DNA of 44,458 nucleotides from Streptomyces hokutonensis (GTDB lineage: Bacteria; Actinomycetota; Actinomycetes; Streptomycetales; Streptomycetaceae). The DNA lies in NCBI RefSeq assembly GCF_000376565.1, contig NZ_BARG01000092.1, positions 1 to 44,458 of the forward strand, given 5' to 3'. Positions 22,865 to 30,146 of this stretch are shown here, in pieces. The stretch's first letter is position 1, and every line of letters starts with the position of its first letter. Below the pieces are notes generated by a model. That model was not told where the DNA came from. It saw only the letters and a program-made list of their open reading frames with translations, and did no database searches. The position numbers were made by a program, and so were the translations under genes.

Positions 22865-23275
22865 CCGGAGAAGGTCCAATTGCCCAGCCCCGTATGCCGG
22901 TTGACGATCAGGCGGGCCGCCGCCGTGTCCGATGCGTGCCGTCGGGCGGGCCGGGGTCGCGTGCGACCGTGTCTCCCGGCGTCGGCGCGGGAGCCGGCTG
23001 AAGGGCCGGGCCCTATCGGGGGTGGGCCCGGCTCTTCATTGGAGAGAGAGGGTCCAATCCCTCCCCGTGTGAGCGAGTTGGCGATCAGGCGGGCGCCGCC
23101 GTGTCCGATGCGTGCCGTCGGGCGGGTCGGGCGTCGCGTGCGACCGTGTCTCCCGGCGTCGGCGCGGGAGTCGGCTGAGGGGCCGGGCTCTATCGGGGGT
23201 GGGCCCGGCTCTTCAGCGGAGAGAGTTCAATCCCCTCTTCCTGTGAGCGAGTTGACGATCAGGCCGACGCCGCCC
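22865..23275. repeat. Tandem array of degraded copies of the MBL gene 3' end with hairpin spacer
   Basis: This lies in the 679-base gap (22580-23258) between the P450 and MBL genes; 22580-22864 holds nothing I recognise. The stop-codon landmark GATCAGGC recurs at 22906, 23083 and 23257, giving units of 177 and 174 bases. On the minus strand the 23085 copy reads ARRHASDTAAPA-stop against the real AWRRASDRAASA-stop; the 22908 copy has a one-base shift before its stop. Each unit also contains GTCTCCCGGCGTCGGCGCGG, a GC hairpin and GGAGAGAG-TCCAATCCC. The copies are noncoding remnants. Confidence 0.83.
23005..23032. terminator. GC hairpin inside the MBL tail repeat
   Basis: GCCGGGCCC (23005-23013) pairs perfectly with GGGCCCGGC (23024-23032) around the loop TATCGGGGGT. 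The next unit has the same hairpin at 23182-23209, with one C-to-T change that keeps a G-U pair. Plus-strand flank is TCTTCATT, a poor T tract; on the minus strand there is none. It may end MBL transcripts as a Streptomyces U-less hairpin. Confidence 0.4.
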
Positions 23276-24230
23276 GGTCCGACGCCCGTCGCCAGGCGAT
23301 TCGTGCGGCGAGCGTGAACGGTTCGACCAGGCTCGGGCGCGAAGGGTCCTGGTTGAGGTGGCGGAACTCCGTGGAGAGGGTGATGGCGAGGCGCTCCGGC
23401 AGGCCGAGGCCGGGATAGCGGTCCTCGTCGATGAGGATGCGGGCCGCCTCGATCGGGGTCTTGCCCTGGCCGTGCAGCAGGAGTGCCTGGTCGGACAGGT
23501 CGTCCAAGTACGCGATGTAGGTGCGCAGTTGGCCGGGCGTCATCAGTGGGCCGTGGCCCGGCACGATCCACTCGGGGTCGAAGGAGAGGACGCGTTCGGC
23601 CGCCGCCGCGATCCGGTCGAGCGGGCCGGCCCAGTGGCAGGGGTGGTCGCCGGAGAAGACGATGTCGCCCGCGAACACGACCCGCTGCTCGGGGAGATGG
23701 ACGACCAGGTCGCCCACGGTGTGGGCGGGGCCCACCTCGTGGAGTTCGACGGGGATCCGGCCGACCGTCAGATCGTGGCGGCCGCTGAACGTCGCGGTGG
23801 GCGGCAGGACTCGTATGCCGGAGAAGTCGAACTTCCCGAAGTGGCGGCGGAAGTACCAGCCCAGCGGCTGGTCCGGATCGCTCTCCCACACCAGTGCGTG
23901 GAGTTGCTGAGGTGTCGGCTCCACGCACTGGTGCTCGAGTGCCGCGTCCGTCGCGAGGATCTCGCTGCCGGCGAGGCACTGATTGCCCCAGGTGTGGTCG
24001 CCGTTGGCGTGTGTGGCCACCACGGTGCCCGGCGCGGTGCCGCCCGTGACCCGGCGGGCCGCGGCGAGTAAGGCCTCGGTCAGGGCGGGCGTGTACGGCG
24101 TGTCCACGAGGAGGGCCTCGCCGTCCGAGTGGACCAGGCCGCAGTTGGCCAGACCCCAGGTGTCCACGCCGTCGGGGGCCCACATGTGCACGCCGGCCGT
24201 GATCTCGTGGAGCTGGGTTGCGTCAGTCAT
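23259..24230 (-). CDS. Metallo-beta-lactamase-fold hydrolase with a TTA codon
   Basis: This is a 323-residue MBL-fold protein. The metal motif reads THANGDHTWG, so the common HxHxDH is HxNxDH. GPAHTVGDLVVHLP carries the next His, VVFAGDIVF the bridging Asp, and WIVPGHGP the last His. The fold covers thiolesterases, lactonases and quinoprotein-relay proteins, so calling it a beta-lactamase is not warranted. Leu 54 is TTA (complement 24069-24071), the only in-frame TTA I saw in the window, which would put translation under bldA. The C-terminal end is repeated downstream in degraded form. The ribosome site is weak. The XRE regulator gene lies 27 bases upstream on the same strand and may be co-transcribed. 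Confidence 0.86.
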   Translation of the reverse strand: MTDATQLHEITAGVHMWAPDGVDTWGLANCGLVHSDGEALLVDTPYTPALTEALLAAARRVTGGTAPGTVVATHANGDHTWGNQCLAGSEILATDAALEHQCVEPTPQQLHALVWESDPDQPLGWYFRRHFGKFDFSGIRVLPPTATFSGRHDLTVGRIPVELHEVGPAHTVGDLVVHLPEQRVVFAGDIVFSGDHPCHWAGPLDRIAAAAERVLSFDPEWIVPGHGPLMTPGQLRTYIAYLDDLSDQALLLHGQGKTPIEAARILIDEDRYPGLGLPERLAITLSTEFRHLNQDPSRPSLVEPFTLAARIAWRRASDRAASA

Positions 24231-24257
24231 GGGGACGCATTCTTGCCGGACCGGACT

Positions 24258-25145
24258 TCACGCGGCAACGGGGCGCTGCGAGGGCTCGAAGACGAGGAAC
24301 AGGAACCGGGCCCCGGGTGAGCCGAAGGGCTGCGCCGCACACATCGTCACCACTCCCAGCTGGGACACCTCGTGGTGCTCGCAGCAGCGGTCCCGTCGGT
24401 CCTCCTCGCCCTCCGGGACGACAAATCCCGCGTGGCGCATGAGACGTGAGTCACCGTCAGGATGGACGTAGGCGATTTTGTGGTTGCGGTAGATGGGGCC
24501 CGCGACGGGATCGTCGTTGACCTCCTGGTCCAGCTGCTGGAGGTCCTTGTTGTCGGGGTGCGAGGCCACGGCCGTGCGCAGCTGGGCGGCGACCGGCTCG
24601 GCCCACCGCTTCTCCCACTGCACCAGATGATGCTCGCGGGCGTCCTCACGCAGCAGCATCCAGCGGATCAGGTTCTGCTCGGGCAGACGCGCGGGTCTGC
24701 CCGGTTCCTGCGGGAACATCCGGACGAAGTCGTCGTTGGCCGCCAGGACGTTCCAGGCGACGTCATTGGCGTAGCAGGGCTGGCCGGAAACGCGCTCGAT
24801 CGCCGTCTGCCAGGCTGGGGCGACGCTGCTGCCCGCCGACGGGTCCATGGGGAACGGCGGTTCGTAGCCCAGGGCGTAGACGTACAAGGCGGTGCGCTCG
24901 CGCTCCTCCATCCGCAGGGCCTGGGCGACGTTGTCGAGGAACTCCGCGGTGGGCGACGGCATTTCACCCCGCTCGAGGTCGGCGTAGGTGCGTTCGGAGA
25001 CGTACAGCACCTGGGCCACCTGTGCCTGCGACAGACCCGTGGAACGGCGCCCCCGTCCGCTGCGCTGCGGCCACCCGAGCTCCACCGGGTCTATCTGGGC
25101 CCGCTTCCAGCGCAGCAGCCTCTGCAGCGCCTCCTTGTTGTCCAA
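24258..25145 (-). CDS. XRE-family regulator with MmyB-type ligand-binding domain
   Basis: The 295-residue protein has an N-terminal Cro/C1 helix-turn-helix (about residues 35-90: GLSQAQVAQVLYVSERTYADLERG) and a long C-terminal PAS-like domain typical of MmyB-type actinobacterial regulators (WNVLAANDDFVRMFP, NLIRWMLL, WEKRWAEPVAAQLRTAVASH, and a final YVHPDGDSRLMRHAGF). These proteins often control a divergent short-chain dehydrogenase, and a FabG-like gene is divergent here. TTG at complement 25143-25145 has GGGAGAGG upstream and is preferred over TTG at 25187. A palindrome just upstream of the gene (25191-25209) is the probable operator. Confidence 0.87.
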   Translation of the reverse strand: MDNKEALQRLLRWKRAQIDPVELGWPQRSGRGRRSTGLSQAQVAQVLYVSERTYADLERGEMPSPTAEFLDNVAQALRMEERERTALYVYALGYEPPFPMDPSAGSSVAPAWQTAIERVSGQPCYANDVAWNVLAANDDFVRMFPQEPGRPARLPEQNLIRWMLLREDAREHHLVQWEKRWAEPVAAQLRTAVASHPDNKDLQQLDQEVNDDPVAGPIYRNHKIAYVHPDGDSRLMRHAGFVVPEGEEDRRDRCCEHHEVSQLGVVTMCAAQPFGSPGARFLFLVFEPSQRPVAA

Positions 25146-25190
25146 CTCGGAACCTCTCCCGTGGCGCCCGCCGGGCCGCCGACTCAATTA

Positions 25191-25230
25191 CCGGAAAACC
25201 GTTTTCCGGAAAATCCGGAACCGGAAAAAA
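25191..25230. promoter_or_regulatory. Palindromic operator CCGGAAAAC-C-GTTTTCCGG with extra half-sites
   Basis: The perfect 9-base arms (25191-25199 and 25201-25209) flank one base. Two further CCGGAA half-sites follow (25214-25219 and 25220-25225) in an A-rich context. It sits 46 bases upstream of the XRE start and about 250 before the FabG-like gene, in a 313-base gap (25146-25458) where I recognise nothing else. Probably bound by the XRE regulator. Confidence 0.65.
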
Positions 25231-25458
25231 CAGCGCCTGGTGTGCTCGACGCCGATGCAGAAAGATCACTCACCGGGTCGTTCGCGTTGCTGGGGACGCG
25301 AAGTCCCTGACTGCGAGGGGGGCGTGGTTCGACATGCGGTGGCCGATCCGACGCCATTCATCACCTACAGTGACGGCTCAACTGATCTCGTTACAGTCGA
25401 GTACTGGCCAGATTGCCGTCGCTCACCGGCCGCACTTTTCAGACCGGAAAGGCATTCT

Positions 25459-26163
25459 GTGTCCCGTTCAGTCCTGATCACCGGTGGCGGTCGCGGTATC
25501 GGCCTGGCCGTCGCACGTCGTATGGCGGCCGCCGGTGACCGTGTCGCCGTGACGTACCGGAGCGGCGAGCCGCCCGAGGGCCTGCTCGCGGTGCGGTGCG
25601 ACATCACCGACACCGACCAGGTCGACGTCGCCTTCAAACAGGTCGAGGCGGAACACGGCCCGGTCGAGGTCCTGATATCCAACGCCGGAATCATCAAGGA
25701 CCAGCTGCTGCTGCGCATGTCCGAGGCGGATTTCACCGAGGTCGTCGACACCAACCTCACCGGTGCCTTCCGGGTCGTCAAACGAGCCAGTCGGGGAATG
25801 CTCCGCGCGAAGAAGGGCCGCGTCGTGTTCATCTCCTCCGCCGTCGCCCTGCGGGGCGAGAGCGGACAGGCCAACTACGCGGCCTCCAAAGCGGGGTTGA
25901 TCGGATTCGCCCGCTCGATGGCCAGGGAACTCGGCGTGCGCGGGATCACCTTCAACGTGGTCGCACCCGGTCTCACCGAGACCGCGATGAGCGAGAACCT
26001 CACGGAGGAACAGCGCACGCACTTGACCGGCCAGATTCCCCTCGGCCGCCTCGCCAGGCCCGAAGAGGTCGCCGCGGCCGTCGCGTTCCTGGCCTCCGAC
26101 GACGCCGGTTACATCACCGGCGCCGTTCTGCCGGTCGACGGGGGAGCCGGGATGGGCCATTAG
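25459..26163 (+). CDS. FabG-like 3-oxoacyl-ACP reductase (SDR)
   Basis: The 234-residue classical short-chain dehydrogenase has TGGGRGIG (residues 8-15) for NADP, NAG at 75-77, and the catalytic triad Ser 127, Tyr 140, Lys 144 in ISSAVALRGESGQANYAASK. PGLTETAMSENL and LPVDGGAGMGH match the FabG/MabA group, so reduction of 3-oxoacyl-ACP or a related ketone is likely. No other fatty-acid genes are present, so this is a stand-alone paralogue. GTG 25459 with GAAAGG upstream is preferred over the longer open frame starting at 24988. It is divergent from the MmyB-type regulator and probably controlled by it. Confidence 0.88.
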   Translation: MSRSVLITGGGRGIGLAVARRMAAAGDRVAVTYRSGEPPEGLLAVRCDITDTDQVDVAFKQVEAEHGPVEVLISNAGIIKDQLLLRMSEADFTEVVDTNLTGAFRVVKRASRGMLRAKKGRVVFISSAVALRGESGQANYAASKAGLIGFARSMARELGVRGITFNVVAPGLTETAMSENLTEEQRTHLTGQIPLGRLARPEEVAAAVAFLASDDAGYITGAVLPVDGGAGMGH

Positions 26164-26257
26164 CGCCACATTCACCGACGGTCGGGTCGGATACGCACCG
26201 CGCCAACTGCTCTCCGCCGACTGTCCCTTCCTCACCCACCGCCAAGGAGTTCTGAGT

Positions 26258-26581
26258 ATGCGCGGGCCGACTGCGCGGAATATGTATCACTTGACCGTCG
26301 ACGACTTCACCGACGAGGACGTCGCCGAATTCCACCGTCTGATGAGCGAGTTGCTGACCAAGTGCGCCTCGGTGGGGGAGCAGCACGCGCCGGAAGGAAC
26401 CTGGGTTCCGTCCACCGCCGGTCTCTTCGACCAGATGGCCGAGTCCATGCAGCTGGTCGCCGAGGTCTCCCGGGCCCTCAACCACACCCGCGCCGGCATC
26501 CGCCGGGTCGGCGGCCGGGCACGCCAACGGCTCTACGACCGCGTCAGCGGCAGTCACGAGAGGCCCGCCGGACCGGCCTGA
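26258..26581 (+). CDS. Hypothetical protein, small helical
   Basis: The 107-residue protein is not one I recognise. ATG 26258 follows AAGGAG at 26244-26249, so translation is well supported. The sequence is soluble and mostly helical (FTDEDVAEFHRLMSELLTKC, FDQMAESMQLVAEVSRALNH), with a basic C-terminus (GGRARQRLYDRVSG). It lies 94 bases after the FabG-like gene in the same direction and may share its transcript. Confidence 0.65.
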   Translation: MRGPTARNMYHLTVDDFTDEDVAEFHRLMSELLTKCASVGEQHAPEGTWVPSTAGLFDQMAESMQLVAEVSRALNHTRAGIRRVGGRARQRLYDRVSGSHERPAGPA

Positions 26582-26650
26582 CCGACCACTCCCGGAAGTG
26601 CTCGGGCTTTCCCGCGAAGCCCTGAAGCCGCCGGGAGCGCATGTCCCGGG

Positions 26651-26689
26651 CGGGGGTCGGCCGGCAGGAGGGAAGCCTACCGGCCCCCG
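26651..26689 (+). terminator. Possible GC hairpin terminator after the small hypothetical gene
   Basis: CGGGGGTCGG (26651-26660) can pair with CCGGCCCCCG (26680-26689) with one G-U pair and a 19-base loop. There is no T tract. It lies 70 bases past the stop at 26581. Confidence 0.3.
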
Positions 26690-27000
26690 CTCGAATTCCC
26701 GCTCCGTGTATTTTCTGTTCCTGCCGGGGCGACGGCGGCGACACGGATCGGGCCCTTGTCGCCCGCGGCGGGCAGTTCGCTGTAGCGAGTGAGTGTGGCG
26801 AACACTGCTGAGGGCAGCGGCTCGCGCCAGGCAGCAAGGGTGCTCTCGTACGGGGTGCGCTTCACGTAGCCGGCACCGCGGAGGTCTTCGGCGTGCGGGC
26901 GGGATCGGCCGTGCGGTCCAGGCCGGTGGCACTGGGGGTCGGGGCGGCGCACCGTAATCGCACCGGTCTCCGGTACACCATCAACTTCCCTCATCCACAA
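26677..27000 (-). other. Uncertain small ORF or gene remnant in a 492-base gap
   Basis: The gap 26582-27073 has no secure gene. A 107-codon minus-strand frame contains a protein-like middle, GYVKRTPYESTLAAWREPLP then SAVFATLTRYSELP, flanked by Pro/Arg-rich sequence on both sides. It may be the remnant of a longer gene. No ribosome site is evident, and I cannot name a family. Confidence 0.25.
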
Positions 27001-27073
27001 GCGAGTTGCCCCCGCAGGAAGCGCAGCGGCCGTGTCGCCGGCGGTACCACGAACCCGGCGGAGTCCGTCCCCG

Positions 27074-28147
27074 TCACAGCAGATCGATCAGCCCCGCCGT
27101 GAACTCCGCCGTCGTCGCCGTGCCGCCGAGGTCCGGGGTGCGCAGCCGGGTCGTGGACAGGAGGACGGCGATCGCGTCGGTGACGGTTCCGGCCGCCTCG
27201 GGGTGGCCGAGGTGGTCCAGCATCATCGCGGCGGACCAGATGGCGCCGAGCGGGTTGGCCGTGCCGCGCCCGGCGATGTCGGGGGCCGAACCGTGCACCG
27301 GCTCGAACATGGAGGGGAAGTCCCGCTCGGGGTTGAGGTTGGCCGCGGGCGCGATGCCGATGCTGCCGGCGATCGCCGCCGCCAGGTCGCTGAGGATGTC
27401 CCCGAAGAGATTCGAGGCGACGACGACGTCGAAGCGGCCCGGGTCCAGCACGAACTTCGCGGCCAGCGCGTCGATGTGCTCCTGGTCCCACGTCACCCCC
27501 GGGTGCAGGGCGGCGCGTTCGGCGACGAGCTCGTCCCAGAAGGGCATCGTGTGCACGATCCCGTTGGACTTCGTCGCCGAGGTCAGCCGACCGGACCGGC
27601 CGGCGGCCAGCTCGAAGGCGTAGTCCACGATCCGGGTCACGCCCTTGCGCGTGAACACCGCCTCCTGCACGGCCGTCTCCTCCGGCAGCCCCCGGTACAG
27701 CCGCCCGCCGATCTCGCCGTACTCGCCCTCGACGTTCTCCCGTACGACGACGAAGTCCACCTCGCCCGGCCGGGCCTCGCGCAGCGGGCTGGGCACGCCG
27801 TCGAAGACGCGGATCGGGCGCAGGTTCACGTACTGCTGGAAGCCGCGCCGGATGGGGATCAGCAGACCCCACAGCGAGACATGGTCCGGGACCCCGGGGT
27901 AGCCGACCGCGCCGAGCAGGATCGCGTCGTGCCCGCGGATCAGCTCCAGCCCGTCGGCCGGCATCATCGAGCCCTCGGCGAGGAAACGCTCGCAGGACCA
28001 GTCGAAGGTGTCGTAGGAGAGCGCGATGCCGTGGCGGGCGGTGACGGCGTCCAGCACCCGGCGGGCCGCGGGGACGACCTCGGCGCCGATGCCGTCGCCG
28101 GGGATCAGGGCGATGCGGTGCTTCTTCAGACGAGCGAGGGGAGACAT
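27074..28147 (-). CDS. Tartrate/D-malate dehydrogenase-like beta-decarboxylating enzyme
   Basis: The 357-residue protein belongs to the isopropylmalate/isocitrate dehydrogenase fold: ALIPGDGIGAEVVP (residues 13-26), NLRPIRVF, VVVRENVEGEYGEIG, and SNLFGDILSDLAAAI with the metal Asp residues; EPVHGSAPDIAGRGTANP closes the NAD site. The VENxEGEY and LWGLLIPIRRGF segments fit tartrate dehydrogenase/D-malate dehydrogenase rather than LeuB. It oxidises and decarboxylates a 2-hydroxy dicarboxylate with NAD. The start lacks a clear ribosome site. A LysR gene lies 73 bases upstream on the same strand, and a LysR-type box (28207-28221) precedes this gene. Confidence 0.86.
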   Translation of the reverse strand: MSPLARLKKHRIALIPGDGIGAEVVPAARRVLDAVTARHGIALSYDTFDWSCERFLAEGSMMPADGLELIRGHDAILLGAVGYPGVPDHVSLWGLLIPIRRGFQQYVNLRPIRVFDGVPSPLREARPGEVDFVVVRENVEGEYGEIGGRLYRGLPEETAVQEAVFTRKGVTRIVDYAFELAAGRSGRLTSATKSNGIVHTMPFWDELVAERAALHPGVTWDQEHIDALAAKFVLDPGRFDVVVASNLFGDILSDLAAAIAGSIGIAPAANLNPERDFPSMFEPVHGSAPDIAGRGTANPLGAIWSAAMMLDHLGHPEAAGTVTDAIAVLLSTTRLRTPDLGGTATTAEFTAGLIDLL

Positions 28148-28206
28148 GGGAGAGATTGCAGCAACGGTTCGTCCGGCGCGTCCAAGACCGGCTGCCCATG
28201 TGCCTT

Positions 28207-28221
28207 ATAGGCGGCGCTTAT
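28207..28221. promoter_or_regulatory. LysR box ATAGGC-GGC-GCTTAT upstream of the dehydrogenase gene
   Basis: This near-perfect dyad has the T-N11-A form of LysR sites and differs by one arm base from the perfect box at 29172-29186. It lies 60 bases upstream of the dehydrogenase start and overlaps the last stop base of the LysR gene, so the LysR protein probably regulates the dehydrogenase. Confidence 0.6.
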
Positions 28222-29126
28222 TAAGGGGTTTCTACGGCCGTTTCGGCGTCCGCCGTCAGCGCCGTGCGCAGGAACGCCTCCGCCGCCGGGGTCGTCGCGC
28301 CGTGCCGGGCGACCAGCGTCACCCGCAGGCTGGTACGCGGCTCCAGGTCCAGCACCCGGACGCCCGCCTGCCGGGCCAGCTCCCGCCAGGCGTCGGTGAC
28401 CACGGCGAGACCCGCGCCCGCCAGGACCAGCGGCAGGATCGCCACCCGGTGCTCGGTCTCGACCGCGAGGGTCACCTTCACGCCCTCGGCGATCAGGTCG
28501 TCGACGTACCGGCGCATCCCGGTGCCCTGCTGCCCGACGATCAGCCGTTGCCCGGCGAGGTCATTCCGACCCACGACGGTCGTGTCCGGGGCGAAGGGGC
28601 CGTCCGGGGGCGCGAGCAGGACGAACCGCTGCTCGGGGAGGGGGTGGGTGCGGACTTCTGTGTCCGGGGGCGCGGCGGGGGAGGCCAGCAGCCCCAGCTC
28701 CGTCACGCCCGTGCGCACCATCTCGGTCACGTCCCGGGGCGTGAACGCGGCCCGTACGGTCACCGACACCTCCGGATGGGCCCGGTGGAAGCGGCTGATC
28801 ATCCCGGTGAGCGGGGCGACGGCCTGGGAGGGCATGGCCGCGATCTCCACCCGGCCGGTGCGCAGCCCGTGCACCGACTCCACGCTGGTCCGGGCCAGTT
28901 CGAGGCCCCGGACCGCTGTCCGGGCCGGCTCGATGAGCGCCGTACCGGCCTCGGTGAGGACGACCCGGCGGCCGATCCGGTGGAACAGCTCGCTGCCCAG
29001 GTCACGCTCCAGGGTGCGGATCGCCTGGGAGAGCGAGGGCTGGGAGAGGTAGAGCGCGGTCGCCGCACGGTTGAAGCCGCCGTGGTCGACGACTGCGAGG
29101 AAGTACTCCAGCTGCCGGACGTCCAT
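28221..29126 (-). CDS. LysR-family transcriptional regulator
   Basis: The 301-residue LysR protein has its helix-turn-helix at residues 1-60 (MDVRQLEYFLAVVDHGGFNR, ATALYLSQPSLSQAIRTLE) and effector-binding domains after residue 90 (GRVEIAAMPSQAVAPLTGMI, GVTELGLLAS, VLLAPPDGPFA). ATG has GAGGGAAGG upstream. It is divergent from the dehalogenase-like hydrolase and upstream of the dehydrogenase gene; matching dyads before both (29172-29186 and 28207-28221) suggest that it regulates itself, the hydrolase and the dehydrogenase. The effector is probably a hydroxy acid or haloacid product; this is inference. Confidence 0.88.
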   Translation of the reverse strand: MDVRQLEYFLAVVDHGGFNRAATALYLSQPSLSQAIRTLERDLGSELFHRIGRRVVLTEAGTALIEPARTAVRGLELARTSVESVHGLRTGRVEIAAMPSQAVAPLTGMISRFHRAHPEVSVTVRAAFTPRDVTEMVRTGVTELGLLASPAAPPDTEVRTHPLPEQRFVLLAPPDGPFAPDTTVVGRNDLAGQRLIVGQQGTGMRRYVDDLIAEGVKVTLAVETEHRVAILPLVLAGAGLAVVTDAWRELARQAGVRVLDLEPRTSLRVTLVARHGATTPAAEAFLRTALTADAETAVETP

Positions 29127-29171
29127 GCTGCCGCCTTCCCTCGCAAGCACGTGTCCTTCAAGAGGCCGTCG

Positions 29172-29186
29172 ATAGGCCGTGCCTAT
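29172..29186. promoter_or_regulatory. LysR box ATAGGC-CGT-GCCTAT in the divergent LysR/hydrolase gap
   Basis: A perfect 6-base dyad with a 3-base centre has the T-N11-A form. It is 45 bases from the LysR start and 57 from the hydrolase start, the usual place for an autoregulatory LysR site. Confidence 0.65.
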
Positions 29187-29243
29187 ATGCATTGTCGGCC
29201 ACGGGTCTTGGACGGGCCCGCCCGGCCCTGCTGGGATCGGGCC

Positions 29244-30146
29244 ATGAAGAGTCTGCTGCCCGCCTCGTTCGCCCGGCACACGGTCGACGCGGACGGTGTC
29301 CGTATCAACACCCTCGTGGGAGGGGACGGGCCGCCGGTCCTGCTACTGCACGGCTACCCCCAGACCCACGCCATCTGGCACCACATCGCCCCGCGCCTGG
29401 CCGAGACCCACACCGTGGTCCTCACCGACCTGCGCGGCTACGGCGACAGCGACAAACCGCCGTCCGACGCCGGGCACACCCCGTACGCCAAACGGGCCAT
29501 GGCCCGCGACCAGCTGCTGGTCATGCGGGAGCTGGGCTTCGAGCGGTTCGCGGTGGTCGGGCACGACCGGGGCGGCCGGGTCGCCCACCGCCTGGCGCTC
29601 GACCATCCCCGGGCGGTCTCCGCCCTAGCGGTCCTGGACATCGTGCCGACCCGCCACGCCTACCGGCACGCCGACGCCGACTTCGGGCGCGGCTACTACC
29701 ACTGGTTCTTCCTGACCGCGGGCAACGGCATCCCCGAGCACCTGATCGGCGCCGACCCGGAGTTCTGGATCCGGGCCCGGATGGGCGCCCGGCACCACGG
29801 CGGCACCCCCTTCGACCCGGACGCCCAGGCCGAGTACGTGCGCTGCTTCTCCGACCCGGCCGCGATCCACGCCTCCTGCGAGGACTACCGCGCGGCCGGC
29901 TCGATCGACCTCGACCACGACGAGGAGGACGCGACAGCAGGCCGCCGACTCACCCAGCCACTGCTCACCCTCTGGGGCAAGCACAGCTTCGTAGGCCGCC
30001 ACTACGACGTCCCGGCCGTCTGGTCCGACTACGCCGACGACGTCACCGGCGCCGCGCTGCCCTGCGACCACTACGTCCCGGAGGAGGCCCCGGAGGAGAC
30101 CTTCGGCCACCTCCGGTCCTTCCTTGCGGCTCACAACGCGCTTTGA
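29244..30146 (+). CDS. Alpha/beta hydrolase, fluoroacetate/haloacetate dehalogenase-like
   Basis: The 300-residue protein matches fluoroacetate dehalogenase at its key residues. LLLHGYPQTHAIWHHIAP is the oxyanion strand; TDLRGYGDSDKP follows; the nucleophile Asp 108 is in VVGHDRGGRVAHRLALDHP, with Arg 109 and Arg 112 for the carboxylate; Asp 132 is in LAVLDIVPT; His 276 is in CDHYVPEEA. An aspartate rather than serine nucleophile implies hydrolysis by an alkyl-enzyme ester. Natural substrate may be a haloacid or a 2-hydroxyacid precursor. It is divergent from LysR with a shared operator. Its last codons (FGHLRSFLAAHNAL) are repeated downstream. Confidence 0.85.
   Translation: MKSLLPASFARHTVDADGVRINTLVGGDGPPVLLLHGYPQTHAIWHHIAPRLAETHTVVLTDLRGYGDSDKPPSDAGHTPYAKRAMARDQLLVMRELGFERFAVVGHDRGGRVAHRLALDHPRAVSALAVLDIVPTRHAYRHADADFGRGYYHWFFLTAGNGIPEHLIGADPEFWIRARMGARHHGGTPFDPDAQAEYVRCFSDPAAIHASCEDYRAAGSIDLDHDEEDATAGRRLTQPLLTLWGKHSFVGRHYDVPAVWSDYADDVTGAALPCDHYVPEEAPEETFGHLRSFLAAHNAL

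Noticed and set aside
22865..23275. Insertion-sequence or MITE ends
   Set aside because: No terminal inverted repeats, target duplications or transposase fragments. The units match the neighbouring gene end instead.
23259..24230. Beta-lactamase resistance gene
   Set aside because: The metal motif and overall sequence fit the broad MBL hydrolase fold; nothing is specific to beta-lactam hydrolysis.
15525..26581. Natural-product gene cluster (P450, FabG-like, LLM, MBL and regulators in one region)
   Set aside because: No polyketide, peptide synthetase, terpene or RiPP core gene is present, and the genes have separate promoters and unrelated regulators.
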